Positions 34,160 to 43,392 of a stretch of 64,000 nt of DNA are shown here, piece after piece. A program made the position numbers and the translations under genes. Source of the stretch: Anderseniella sp963700895 (GTDB lineage Bacteria; Pseudomonadota; Alphaproteobacteria; Rhizobiales; Aestuariivirgaceae); assembly GCA_963700895.1 (NCBI GenBank), contig CAVOZI010000025.1:1-64000 (forward strand), given 5' to 3'. Under the pieces are notes generated by a model, which was not told the origin of the DNA, made no database searches, and was given only the letters and a program-made list of their open reading frames with translations. Positions within the stretch are counted from its first letter, which is position 1. Every line of letters begins with the position of its first letter.

Positions 34160-35695
34160 TTTTTTCTCTGGCTGCGGCGGCACCGGATACCGCGCCGTTT
34201 TTTCCAGCACGTTCAGGTCCTTGTGGTTGCGCATGTATTGCTCCGAGGCATCGCGCAGCGGCTGATAATCCCACGGATACCACTTGCCCTCCCGCAGGGC
34301 ATGCCAGACGGTGAGCCGCACCAGCTGGCTTTCGCGAATGTCGGCTTCCAGCTTCGCCGGGTTCCAGCGGCCCGCCGCCATGCCCTTCAGCTTGCGCAAG
34401 GCGAGGGCGTGGTCAGGATGCGCAGCGAGGTTGGTCCGCTCATGCGGGTCATCTGACAGGTTGAACAGCTGGTCAGGATCCGTACGGCAGGTGATCAGTT
34501 TCCAGTTGCCCTGGCGCACCATGAACACCGGCGCCACGCAGCCTTCACAGGTCAGTTCACCGAAGATGGGAGCGGTGGCATCTTCTTCCGCCCCATCGAG
34601 CAACGGCAGCAGCGAACGGCCATCCAGCGTGGCGGCGTGACTGTCCCGGCCAGCGATGTCCGAGAGTGTCGGCAGGATGTCGAGCAGCGAAGCCGGCTGG
34701 CTGACGCGGCGGGGCTTGAAGCGCTCCGGAAAATGAACGATGAGCGGCACGCGGGCGGCACGCTCGAGGAAGCTCATCTTGTACCACAGCCCGCGCTCGC
34801 CCATGAAGTCGCCGTGGTCGGAGGTGAAAACGATCACGGTGTCGTCGGCGAGGCCACAGTCTTCGAGCGTCGCCAGCATCTTGCCGACATTGTCATCTAG
34901 GTAGGTGATGTTGGCATAGTAGGCACGCCGCGCATTCACCGTGTCCTGATCGGTGATGTCGTAATCATCCATGGCCGACACCTTCCACAGCCGCTGCGAG
35001 TGCGGGTCCAGTTCGTCATAGCCGGGGCAGGGCGTGGCGGGGCCATCAATGTCCGCCTCGTCATACATGTTCCAGTACCTGGCGCGGGCAGCGTAGGGGT
35101 CGTGCGGGTGGGTGAAAGACGCCACCAGGCAGAACGGACGCTGGTCGGGGTTGCGAGCATAGTCATAGATGCGGCGCACCGCCTGGAAGCCGACTTCGTC
35201 GTCGTATTCGAGCTGGTTTGTCTGCTCGGCGATGCCCGCCTGCTTGACGGAAAGCAGATTGTGATACCACCAGTCGACGCGCTCCTGGGCTTTTCGCCAG
35301 TCTGGCGTCCAGCCAAAGTCTGCCGGGTAGATATCGGTGGTCAGGCGTTCCTCGAAGCCGTGCAGCTGATCGGGACCCACGAAGTGCATCTTGCCGGACA
35401 GGCAGGTGCGGTAGCCCTGCAGGCGGAGATAGTGGGCGAAGCTTGGCGTCATCGACGCGAACTCGGCGGCATTGTCATAGACGCGGTTGCGCGAGGGCAA
35501 TTGGCCCGACATCATGGCAGCGCGCGCCGGCGCGCACAGCGGGCTGGGAGAGTAGAAGTTTTCGAACACGACTCCTTCACTTGCCAGCTTGTCGATGTTC
35601 GGGGTCTTCACCACCTTGTGGCCGTAAGCCGCAAGAAACGGAGCGGCCAGCTGGTCGACCATGATGAAGAGAATGTTGGGGCTGGTTTGTGCCAT
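34151..35695 (-). CDS. betC: Choline-sulfatase (sulfatase family)
   Basis: 514 residues. The sulfatase signature C-x-P-x-R is at Cys54-Arg58 ('SPLCAPARAAMMSG'), where Cys is converted to formylglycine. Metal ligands are in 'MVDQL' and 'FTSDHGDFMGERGLWYKMSF'. The C-terminal region ('WHALREGKWYPWDYQPLRDASEQYMRNH') is typical of BetC, which hydrolyses choline-O-sulfate to choline. No bet genes adjoin it, so substrate choice rests on this similarity. Confidence 0.88.
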   Translation of the reverse strand: MAQTSPNILFIMVDQLAAPFLAAYGHKVVKTPNIDKLASEGVVFENFYSPSPLCAPARAAMMSGQLPSRNRVYDNAAEFASMTPSFAHYLRLQGYRTCLSGKMHFVGPDQLHGFEERLTTDIYPADFGWTPDWRKAQERVDWWYHNLLSVKQAGIAEQTNQLEYDDEVGFQAVRRIYDYARNPDQRPFCLVASFTHPHDPYAARARYWNMYDEADIDGPATPCPGYDELDPHSQRLWKVSAMDDYDITDQDTVNARRAYYANITYLDDNVGKMLATLEDCGLADDTVIVFTSDHGDFMGERGLWYKMSFLERAARVPLIVHFPERFKPRRVSQPASLLDILPTLSDIAGRDSHAATLDGRSLLPLLDGAEEDATAPIFGELTCEGCVAPVFMVRQGNWKLITCRTDPDQLFNLSDDPHERTNLAAHPDHALALRKLKGMAAGRWNPAKLEADIRESQLVRLTVWHALREGKWYPWDYQPLRDASEQYMRNHKDLNVLEKTARYPVPPQPEKKSG

Positions 35696-35731
35696 GGGTC
35701 AGCGCTCGCGGCTTGCAGTTGAAGATGTCGG

Positions 35732-36040
35732 ATGAACACGGTGCAGAAGAAGACCAACACGGGCATTGCCGCAAGCGCCATGATGATGCTCATCCGCGCC
35801 TACCAGCTTACGCTGTCGGCGTTTTTCGGGCGTACCTGCCGCCACCTGCCAACATGTTCAAGTTACGCCATGGAAGCCATAGGGCGGCACGGCGCATGGG
35901 CGGGGTTCTGGCTGGGTTTCTTCCGGATCGCGCGGTGCAATCCCTGGGGTACCAGCGGATTCGACCCGGTCCCGGACGAGGCGCCCCGCGCCGAGCTGCG
36001 GTTCTGGCGCTATGCGAGCATCAAGGGCCGGCCGCAATAA
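35732..36040 (+). CDS. yidD: Membrane protein insertion efficiency factor YidD
   Basis: 102 residues with the conserved core 'RTCRHLPTCSSYAMEAI' and 'FFRIARCNPW' (three Cys). A peripheral membrane protein that assists YidC-dependent insertion. The hydrophobic start 'MMMLIRAYQLTLSAFFG' is the membrane-binding amphipathic helix; the first ~16 residues may be an over-extension because an ATG cluster follows. Confidence 0.94.
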   Translation: MNTVQKKTNTGIAASAMMMLIRAYQLTLSAFFGRTCRHLPTCSSYAMEAIGRHGAWAGFWLGFFRIARCNPWGTSGFDPVPDEAPRAELRFWRYASIKGRPQ

Positions 36041-36046
36041 CAAGAA

Positions 36047-36070
36047 CCGGCCCTCCCGAAGGAGAGCCGG
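36047..36070. terminator. Hairpin between yidD and the porin gene
   Basis: A 10-bp stem with one mismatch (CCGGCCCTCC-CGAA-GGAGAGCCGG) starting 7 bases after yidD and lying 43 bases past the porin stop. It can serve both convergent genes; no long U-run on either side. Confidence 0.55.
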
Positions 36071-36112
36071 CTCACCCAACTCACAAGATTGTTTGCAGAA
36101 ATCAGTGCGAGA

Positions 36113-36886
36113 TCACCACTTGGTGGGCACAGCGGTATAGCCGCCACCAAAGTTGAAGTTGTAGCTGGCGCCTAGGCGGAAGGCGTGCATTTCGACGTCA
36201 CTGCCTGAAACCGTGCATTCAGGATTGCAACCGGTTGAGCCAACCAGCGAGTAGTCTTTACCTTCGAAGTTGCCGTATAGATACTCAGCCTTGATATGGA
36301 AATTCTCGGTCCAGGCATGCTCAATGCCGCCGCCGACGACAAAGCCGACAAGTGTTTCCGATGTGCTAGCGAATTCGCCTGCGCCAACCAATGCGTCAAC
36401 CTCAGTTCCGAGCCAGCCAAACCCGCCAGTTGCGAATACCATTGTGTTATCGCTTGCAAGCCAGCCAAGTCGGCCGCGCACAGTAATTAAGTCGTCTACG
36501 TAGGTATTGACATCTGAGGGGCCAGGCTGAAACCAGAGATGACCATCAAAAGCGGCATTATAGTCACTTTCAATGCCAATCACTAATGATGAGCCTATTT
36601 GATAATTGTAACCGCCATAAACGCCACCCATACCGGCGCAGCCCCCGACGTTAAACGGGTCATCGGTGAAGGGGTCTTCGTCAGTGTAGCTAGCCTCAAA
36701 GCAGCTTACGCCGAGTTGACCACCGACGTACAGGCCGCTCCAGTCGGTCACCGAAGCGCGGAGCTCAGGTAGTGGCGGCGGCGGCGGTGGCAGATCGAGG
36801 TCTGCAGCAAAAGAGGGCAGGGCACTCAGCGAAAGGACAACCGCACAAGCCGCCGCAAGAGAAACACGCTTGGTGAGGGAATACAT
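36113..36886 (-). CDS. Outer membrane beta-barrel protein (Omp25/31-like)
   Basis: 257 residues: signal peptide (~1-27), a Pro-rich linker ('LDLPPPPPPLPELR'), then an 8-strand barrel as in rhizobial Omp25/Omp31 ('WSGLYVGGQLG', 'GGVYGGYNYQIG', 'RGRLGWLASDNTMVFATGGFGW', 'VGFVVGGGIEHAWTENFHIKAEY', 'FRLGASYNFNFG'). Unusually it has a pair of cysteines near each end. Its codon use looks less GC-biased than that of neighbours. Several TTAACC motifs lie upstream. Confidence 0.9.
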   Translation of the reverse strand: MYSLTKRVSLAAACAVVLSLSALPSFAADLDLPPPPPPLPELRASVTDWSGLYVGGQLGVSCFEASYTDEDPFTDDPFNVGGCAGMGGVYGGYNYQIGSSLVIGIESDYNAAFDGHLWFQPGPSDVNTYVDDLITVRGRLGWLASDNTMVFATGGFGWLGTEVDALVGAGEFASTSETLVGFVVGGGIEHAWTENFHIKAEYLYGNFEGKDYSLVGSTGCNPECTVSGSDVEMHAFRLGASYNFNFGGGYTAVPTKW

Positions 36887-37414
36887 CGTGGTTTCCTTGG
36901 TCTGGAGTTATGGTTAACACTGGGCAGACCATAGGGTGGGGATGGTTAATCTTTGGTTTCACGGCCAAAAAATTGACATTGAGGCATTAACCACGTTTTC
37001 AAGCGATTGTTTTTGATCGGTTTTATCTGAGGTTGAGGATGAGTGCCGCCCGCACGATGTGTGCGCCCTGATGCCGCGATTTGTGCGAGCAGAGGTACTC
37101 GAGCCAGGTGCGGAGGCTGCAGGCCCCGGCGCTTTCGACGCCGAAAACACCGGGCAGGGCGGGGGAAATGCCCCCGGAATTTGCATCTTGCGAGGTCATG
37201 GCAAAGCCGGCCGTTCCGCAGACCAACAGGCGAGGGGCGAAGTTCAGCCCATAACGGGCGTGGTTTGACAAGGCGGTTAGCCAGCTGGAAGCTTGACGAA
37301 GCAGGTCCTGCGCGGGCATCTAGGGCCTCGCTTGACCCAGCCGGTCACAGCGCCAATATCAACATCAGATGCTTACCTGCGTTCGTATGCAGAGAGTGAG
37401 CAAGAGGTGAAACG
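36887..37414. other. Gene-free stretch before thrS with CtrA-like half-sites
   Basis: 528 bases without a convincing gene. Near the porin start are two TTAACCAT motifs on the minus strand (36910-36917 and 36942-36949) and a TTAACCAC on the plus strand (36987-36994), all of CtrA half-site type. The right half (37020-37320) has short open frames on both strands with no recognisable protein, and I see no T-box or other leader structure for thrS. Confidence 0.5.
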
Positions 37415-39367
37415 ATGATCTCCCTTAAATTTCCCGATGGTTCCGTTCGCGAGTATGAAGCGGGCACGAGCGGTCATGACGTGGCAGGCTCGATCGCCAA
37501 GTCGCTGCAGAAGAAGGCCGTGGCGGTGATGCTGAACGGCCAGCTGGCCGACTTGGCCGACCCGATCAAGGCAGACGCGGACTTCCGCATCATTACCAGT
37601 GACGACCCGGAAGCGCTGGAACTGATCCGGCACGACGCGGCGCACGTGATGGCGGAAGCCGTGCAGGAACTGTGGCCCGGCACCCAGGTGACCATTGGCC
37701 CCGTCATCGAGAACGGCTTCTTCTACGATTTCAAGCGCAATGAGCCGTTCACCACCGAAGACCTGCCGGTGATCGAGAAGAAAATGCGCGAGATCATCCA
37801 GCGCAACAAGCCGTTCAGCAAGGAAGTCTGGGCGCGCGACAAGGCCAAGCAGGTGTTCCGCGACAAGGGCGAGATGTACAAGGTCGAGCTGATCGATGCC
37901 ATTCCCGATGAGCAGGACCTCAAGATCTATTACCAGGGCGACTGGTTCGACCTGTGCCGGGGGCCGCACATGGCATCCACCGGCCAGATCGGCTCGGCAT
38001 TCAAGCTCATGAAGGTGGCCGGCGCCTACTGGCGTGGTGACTCCAACAACGAGATGCTGACCCGCATCTACGGCACTGCATGGGCCAGCCAGGCGGACCT
38101 CGAAGGCTATCTGCACATGCTGGAGGAGGCCGAAAAGCGCGATCATCGCAAGCTGGGCCGCGAGATGGACCTGTTCCACTTCCAGGAGGAAGGCCCGGGC
38201 GTGGTGTTCTGGCATTCCAAGGGCTGGCGGATGTTCCAGAATCTCGTCAACTACATGCGGCGGCGGCTTGAAGGAACCTATGAAGAGGTCAACGCGCCGC
38301 AGATCCTCGACAAGGCGCTATGGGAAACCTCGGGGCATTGGGGCTGGTACAAGGAGAACATGTTCGTCACCGAGACCGAGGACGAACGCGTGTTCGCCAT
38401 CAAGCCGATGAACTGCCCGGGCCACGTGCAGATCTTCAAGCACGGCCTGAAGTCCTATCGCGAACTGCCGATCCGGCTGGCCGAGTTCGGCAATGTGCAC
38501 CGTTATGAGCCATCGGGTGCGTTGCACGGGCTGATGCGGGTGCGCGGCTTCACCCAGGACGATGCGCACGTGTTCTGCACCGAGGAACAGCTGGCGGCGG
38601 AGTGCATGCGGATCAACGACCTGATCCTGACGACCTATGCCGATTTCGGCTTCGACGAAATCACCGTGAAACTGTCCACCCGGCCGGAAAAGCGCGTCGG
38701 CTCCGACGAGAACTGGGACCATGCCGAAGAAATCATGGGCCGCGTGCTGGAGCAGATCAGGGAACAGTCGGGCGGCAAGATCAAGACCGAGATCAACCCG
38801 GGCGAGGGCGCGTTCTACGGGCCGAAGTTCGAGTACGTGCTGCGCGATGCCATCGGCCGCGACTGGCAGTGCGGCACCACGCAGGTGGACTTCAACCTGC
38901 CGGAGCGGTTCGGCGCGTTCTATATCGACAAGGACTCGGAGAAGAAGCAGCCGGTGATGATCCACCGCGCCATCTGCGGCTCTATGGAACGCTTCCTCGG
39001 CATCCTGATCGAGAACTATGCCGGTCACATGCCGCTGTGGTTCGCGCCGGTGCAGGTTGTCGTCGCCACCATCACCTCCGATGCCGACGAGTATGCGCAG
39101 AAGGTGGCGAAGCGCCTGCGCAAGGCGGGGCTGCAGGTCGAAACCGATCTCAGGAACGAGAAGATCAACTACAAGGTACGCGAGCACTCGCTGGCCAAGG
39201 TGCCGGTCATCCTGGTGTGTGGCAAGCGCGAGGCGGAGGAAAACTCCGTCAACGTTCGCCGGCTTGGCTCGCAGGCGCAGACGTCGATGTCGCTGGACGA
39301 GGTGACCGCGGCACTGGTTGACGAGGCAACGCCGCCGGACGTGAAGCGGCGCAACGCCGAGTTCTGA
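37415..39367 (+). CDS. thrS: Threonyl-tRNA synthetase
   Basis: 650 residues, class II. N-terminal TGS domain (1-62), the editing domain with 'HDAAHVMAEAVQ', catalytic motifs 1-3 including 'MNCPGHVQIF', 'RLAEFGNVHRYEPSGALHGL' and 'IHRAICGSMERFLGILIE', then an anticodon-binding domain ('QVVVATITSDADEYA', 'YKVREHSLAKVPVILVCGKRE'). Attaches Thr to its tRNA. The ATG follows an AAGAGGTG site. Confidence 0.98.
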   Translation: MISLKFPDGSVREYEAGTSGHDVAGSIAKSLQKKAVAVMLNGQLADLADPIKADADFRIITSDDPEALELIRHDAAHVMAEAVQELWPGTQVTIGPVIENGFFYDFKRNEPFTTEDLPVIEKKMREIIQRNKPFSKEVWARDKAKQVFRDKGEMYKVELIDAIPDEQDLKIYYQGDWFDLCRGPHMASTGQIGSAFKLMKVAGAYWRGDSNNEMLTRIYGTAWASQADLEGYLHMLEEAEKRDHRKLGREMDLFHFQEEGPGVVFWHSKGWRMFQNLVNYMRRRLEGTYEEVNAPQILDKALWETSGHWGWYKENMFVTETEDERVFAIKPMNCPGHVQIFKHGLKSYRELPIRLAEFGNVHRYEPSGALHGLMRVRGFTQDDAHVFCTEEQLAAECMRINDLILTTYADFGFDEITVKLSTRPEKRVGSDENWDHAEEIMGRVLEQIREQSGGKIKTEINPGEGAFYGPKFEYVLRDAIGRDWQCGTTQVDFNLPERFGAFYIDKDSEKKQPVMIHRAICGSMERFLGILIENYAGHMPLWFAPVQVVVATITSDADEYAQKVAKRLRKAGLQVETDLRNEKINYKVREHSLAKVPVILVCGKREAEENSVNVRRLGSQAQTSMSLDEVTAALVDEATPPDVKRRNAEF

Positions 39368-39383
39368 GTTTTCTCAGCGTTTT
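39364..39383. terminator. Compact bidirectional hairpin between thrS and the antiporter gene
   Basis: CTGAG-TTTT-CTCAG followed by CGTTTT. The stop codons of both convergent genes are inside it. The stem is only 5 bp, so confidence is low. Confidence 0.4.
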
Positions 39384-41218
39384 GCGGCCGTTCTTTCAGA
39401 CCGTGCTTGCGCATCGTCGATGCCGGCGCTGTCTGGCGCATCCGAGGCGAACAGGTCGGCCAGTTCCTGGGCGTGGCGTTTGGCGCTTTCGACCAGCTTC
39501 TCGTTATCGGTCTTGTGCGCATAGTCGTCATGCAGGCGGCGGCGGTCACGCTCTGCGAAGGTCTTGATGGTGGCTGCTGCCTCATCGCGGCTCAAGCCGG
39601 TCTCAAGAAGTACTCGCCGGGCCAGTTCCAGCGATGACAGGAAGGTCTCGCGCATGATGTGCTCAACGCCGAGATCCATCAGCCAGTGCACGTGGCGGCG
39701 GTCGCGGGCACGCGCATAGATGGGCAGGTCGGGGTAGTTCTTGCGCACCAGCTCGCAGATGCGCAACGAGGCTTCCACGTTGGAGACACACACGACGATG
39801 GCGCGCGCCTTGTCCGTCTGGGCGGCGGCGAGGATGTCGGCGCGGGTGGCGTCACCGAAATAGACGGTGCCGCCGAAACGCCGCACGATCTCGATCTGGC
39901 TCGGGTCGCCGTCCAGCGCGGTGAACGGGATTTTCCTGGCAGCGAGCACGCGCGCGATGATCTGGCCCATGCGCCCGAGGCCGGCGATGACGATATGGCC
40001 GCCCTGTTCCGGCATGTCGTCGTGGCCTGTGGTGCTTTGCTCGACAGGCGCCTTGCGCCGTGTCCACCAGCTTTCCGCCAGCATCAGCAGCGGGGTTGCA
40101 ACCATGGTCAGCGTCACGATGACGTTGATTTGCGATGCGAAATCGCGAGTGATCACGAAAGCGGCAATGGCGGCTCCGGTGAGCACGAAGGCGAACTCGC
40201 CGCCTTGCGCCATGGCCACGGCAAAGCGGCGGGCGCCGGCGATGTCGAGGCCGAAGCGGCGGCCCACGGCGAACAGGATCACCGCCTTGATCAGCATCAG
40301 CGCCGCCGCCGCCCCGAATACCTTGAGCGGAACCTCGGTAATCAGTTTCAGGTCGAGCGACATGCCCACGGACACGAAGAACATGCCGAGCAGCAGCGAC
40401 TCGAACGGCTTGATGTCGGCCTCGATCTCGTGCCGGTAACTGGAGTCCGCCAGCAGCGCACCGGCGATGAACGCTCCCAGTGCCGGCGACAGGCCCGCGC
40501 CCTTGAAGATGATCTCGATGACGACCACGGAGAGCAGCGCAAAGGCCGTCATGGCCTCGGAAATACCGGTCTTGGCAATCAGGTGAAAGATCCAGCCCAG
40601 CACATAGCGGCCAGCCAGGATGACCGCGCACAGGGCGCCCAGCGCCTTGAGCGCGCCTTCCCAGGTCATGGTTGCCTGATCGGCTCCGCCTGCCGCCAGC
40701 AGTCCGACAAAAGCGATCATCGGGATGGCGGCAATGTCCTGAAACAGCAGGACAGCAAATCCAAGCCGGCCATGCCGGTGTTCAAGTTCACCCTGTTCCT
40801 TCAGCACCTGCAGCACCATGGCCGTTGACGACAGCGACAGGGCAAGACCGGTGAACAGCGCATACCGCCAGTTGAACTGGGCGGCCAACATCATGGCGAA
40901 AAGTATGAAGGCCGTGACGGCCACCTGGGTGCCGCCGGCACCAATCACCGAACGGCGCATGGCGAACAGCCGCTGGGGCCGCAGCTCAAGCCCGATCAGG
41001 AACAGCAACAATACCACGCCGAATTCGGCTACGTGCAGCATCCTGTCGGCATCGGCAAAGATGCCCAGCACATAAGGGCCGATCAGCACGCCGGCAAACA
41101 GGTACCCCAGCACGGCGCCGATGCGCAGGTGCTTGGCCAGCGGCGCAATGAAGGCCGCCGAAGCCAGCAGAACAGCCATCTGAAAGAGAGAAATGTTGCC
41201 CAAGCTTGAACTCACCAT
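39374..41218 (-). CDS. CPA2 family monovalent cation:proton antiporter (Kef-type)
   Basis: 614 residues. About 12 membrane helices in the first ~390 residues ('FLIGLELRPQRLFAMRR', 'FQDIAAIPMIAF', 'GAFIAGALLADSSYRHEIEADIKPFESLLLGMFFVSVGMSLD'), then a TrkA-N domain with the Rossmann motif 'IAGLGRMGQIIA' and a coiled, charged C-terminus. Resembles KefB/KefC glutathione-gated K+ efflux systems. The ATG at 41218 begins 'MVSSSLGNISLFQMAVLL'; the frame continues to 41677 but is shadow there. Confidence 0.93.
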   Translation of the reverse strand: MVSSSLGNISLFQMAVLLASAAFIAPLAKHLRIGAVLGYLFAGVLIGPYVLGIFADADRMLHVAEFGVVLLLFLIGLELRPQRLFAMRRSVIGAGGTQVAVTAFILFAMMLAAQFNWRYALFTGLALSLSSTAMVLQVLKEQGELEHRHGRLGFAVLLFQDIAAIPMIAFVGLLAAGGADQATMTWEGALKALGALCAVILAGRYVLGWIFHLIAKTGISEAMTAFALLSVVVIEIIFKGAGLSPALGAFIAGALLADSSYRHEIEADIKPFESLLLGMFFVSVGMSLDLKLITEVPLKVFGAAAALMLIKAVILFAVGRRFGLDIAGARRFAVAMAQGGEFAFVLTGAAIAAFVITRDFASQINVIVTLTMVATPLLMLAESWWTRRKAPVEQSTTGHDDMPEQGGHIVIAGLGRMGQIIARVLAARKIPFTALDGDPSQIEIVRRFGGTVYFGDATRADILAAAQTDKARAIVVCVSNVEASLRICELVRKNYPDLPIYARARDRRHVHWLMDLGVEHIMRETFLSSLELARRVLLETGLSRDEAAATIKTFAERDRRRLHDDYAHKTDNEKLVESAKRHAQELADLFASDAPDSAGIDDAQARSERTAAKR

Positions 41219-41288
41219 GCGATTTTGAGGTATCGTGGCCCATCGAGAGTGATTTGAACAACACCATTGTGGGTGAAATGGAGTCCGA

Positions 41289-42209
41289 ATGAGCCGTTTT
41301 GATTGTGATGACCCGATCCCCGGAGATCCGCGTTCGTGCGATGCGGTGGAGCATATCGTGGTGCCGCGCGCCCGCGACATTGGCGGTTTCGAGGTGCGCC
41401 GGGCACTGCCGTCGACCAGCAAGCAGATGGTCGGTCCGTTCATCTTCTTCGACCAGATGGGACCTGCCGCACTTGAGGCTGGCAAGGGCATCGACGTGCG
41501 CCCGCACCCGCATATCGGACTGTCGACCGTAACCTGGCTGTTCGAGGGCCAGATATTCCACCGGGACAGCCTGGGCTCGGCGTTGCCGATCAATCCTGGC
41601 GCGGTGAACTGGATGACGGCGGGCAGGGGGATCGTGCATTCCGAGCGCACCGCGCCGGATGAGCGCGCAACCGACAAACGGCTCTATGGCATCCAGTCAT
41701 GGGTGGCGCTGCCGAAGCACCGGGAAGAAGATGCCCCGGCCTTCAGCCACCACGCGGCGGATGATCTGCCCATCGTCTCGGATGGCGGCGTTATGCTGCG
41801 GGTGATCGCCGGCAAGATGTTCGGCGAAGCATCGCCGGTGCAGACCGCAAGCGACATGTTCTACGGCGAGGCGGTGATGCATCCCGGCGCCGCGATGCCG
41901 CTGCCGCCGGTGTTCGAGGAACGGGCAATCTACGTGGTGGCGGGCCAGATCCGCATTGCCGGCGACCTGTTCGAGGGCGGACAGTTGCTGATCCTGCGGC
42001 CTGGCGATGCGATCAGCATCATCGCCACCAAGGTGTCGCGCATCATGCTGCTGGGCGGTGAGCCGATGGACGGCCCGCGACATATCTGGTGGAATTTCGT
42101 GTCGTCCTCGAAGGAACGCATCGAGCAGGCCAAGCACGAGTGGCGGCAGGGCAAGTTCGACATCGTGCCGGGCGATGCGGAAGAGTTCATTCCACTGCCC
42201 GAGCGGTGA
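41289..42209 (+). CDS. Pirin family protein
   Basis: 306 residues, two cupin domains. The iron-binding motif is 'RPHPHIGLSTVTWLFEG' (two His) with a later His and Glu in 'MTAGRGIVHSER'. Bacterial pirins can act as quercetinases or redox regulators; which applies here is open. Divergent from the antiporter with 70 bases between. Confidence 0.92.
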   Translation: MSRFDCDDPIPGDPRSCDAVEHIVVPRARDIGGFEVRRALPSTSKQMVGPFIFFDQMGPAALEAGKGIDVRPHPHIGLSTVTWLFEGQIFHRDSLGSALPINPGAVNWMTAGRGIVHSERTAPDERATDKRLYGIQSWVALPKHREEDAPAFSHHAADDLPIVSDGGVMLRVIAGKMFGEASPVQTASDMFYGEAVMHPGAAMPLPPVFEERAIYVVAGQIRIAGDLFEGGQLLILRPGDAISIIATKVSRIMLLGGEPMDGPRHIWWNFVSSSKERIEQAKHEWRQGKFDIVPGDAEEFIPLPER

Positions 42210-42213
42210 AGGC

Positions 42214-43158
42214 TCAGTCAGCGCCCCGAACTTCGGTGCGCTTGCCGGCCTCGATGATCACCGTGCGCTGACGGGTGCCGGCGGTCCAGTTGTAGGTGCC
42301 GGGCGCCAGTGTCAGCAGCTGCGGTCCGGTGCCCGAGGCCGACCACTTGCTGTCGCGGTCGGCGATCGTCCAGGCTTGCGCGGCATCAGCGTTGACTGCG
42401 GCAATGCCGGCCTGATGATCAAGCTGCAGGGTGGTGAGGATGCCCGGCTTTATGGCTACGTCAGTGCGGGTCACGGTATTGCCGGGCTCGATCTCGCTTT
42501 CGAGGCGATAGGTGCCCGCGCCCAGACGCATCAGGCCGCCGGGCACGTCGGACGTGGCGACGAGCTGGCCCGAGGTCTTGCCGCCGATGGCGTAGACCTT
42601 GTGGACGGCGCGGAACGGGGCGGGCAACGGTTCGCTGTCCAGCGTCGAAAGTGTGCGAAGCCCGCCGACGTTCAAGACGAAGGTGGCGCCGATGAAATGG
42701 CCTTTCGGCACGTCGATGTCGCGGATAATCGAAACCGTTCCGTAGGTAGCTTCGACAGTGTAGGTGCCGGGTTCGACAAATACCGTGCCGATGGGCTCTT
42801 CGGCTTCGAACAGCTCATTATTCGCCGCGGCTGCCGAGATGCCGCCATCCCTCAGGGCGCGGCGTACCTTCCATTGAACCGGGCGGGTAATGAGGCCGCC
42901 GTCCTCGGAGAGGCGGGCCGACAGCTCGATACCTTCATTGCCCGGCCTGGTGACCTCTATGCGCACCTCGAACGGCGCGTCGGTTGCCGGAGCGGGCAGG
43001 GAACCTGTGATGATCGTTTCCGCCTCGGTGCGCTGGGCAGCGGTCGAGCTTGCGGTGAAATAGGCGGTGGCCAGCATGGTGCCCGCCAGCGTCAGGGCCG
43101 CCCCTGTGAGAAGGCGGCCCCGATGGTGCTTGCGCGCACGTGAGAGAGAGACGTGCAT
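42214..43158 (-). CDS. Membrane-anchored extracytoplasmic protein of unknown function
   Basis: 314 residues. A short basic N-terminus is followed by one membrane helix (~16-36, 'LLTGAALTLAGTMLATAYFTA'), then ~270 residues of repeated beta-sandwich-like units ending in 'PGTYTVEATYG', 'AGTYRLESEIE' and 'PGTYNWTAGT', each with the same P/A-G-T-Y turn. I do not know the family; the repeats resemble carboxypeptidase-regulatory/transthyretin-like modules. A CtrA-type site is 128 bases upstream. Confidence 0.68.
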   Translation of the reverse strand: MHVSLSRARKHHRGRLLTGAALTLAGTMLATAYFTASSTAAQRTEAETIITGSLPAPATDAPFEVRIEVTRPGNEGIELSARLSEDGGLITRPVQWKVRRALRDGGISAAAANNELFEAEEPIGTVFVEPGTYTVEATYGTVSIIRDIDVPKGHFIGATFVLNVGGLRTLSTLDSEPLPAPFRAVHKVYAIGGKTSGQLVATSDVPGGLMRLGAGTYRLESEIEPGNTVTRTDVAIKPGILTTLQLDHQAGIAAVNADAAQAWTIADRDSKWSASGTGPQLLTLAPGTYNWTAGTRQRTVIIEAGKRTEVRGAD

Positions 43159-43285
43159 GCTTTTGCTTCCCTGTCAGACTTCGAGGTACCCAACTCCAGG
43201 ACAACCCTGTCTGAACTTTCCCCCGACCATTTCCCGGCCGGCAGGTGAAAGAAACCACGGACCCGTGCCGGCGGCAACGATCTCC

Positions 43286-43301
43286 TTAATAAAGGGTTAA
43301 C
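43286..43301. promoter_or_regulatory. CtrA-type full site
   Basis: TTAA-TAAAGGG-TTAAC exactly fits the CtrA consensus TTAA-N7-TTAAC of alphaproteobacterial cell-cycle promoters. It lies between the divergent beta-sandwich protein (start 43158) and nitroreductase (start 43393) genes. Confidence 0.6.
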
Positions 43302-43392
43302 AGTGTGGCGCAGGATTTAGTAAATGCGTACACAAAGGCTAAATCGGCGAGAATTCATTGCAGATCTCACTACGCTCGCCCGGAGATACAGG

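Noticed and set aside
37023..37319. Open frames on both strands (up to 98 codons) in the gap before thrS
   Set aside because: No ribosome site, no membrane or signal segment, and no family resemblance; left as intergenic.
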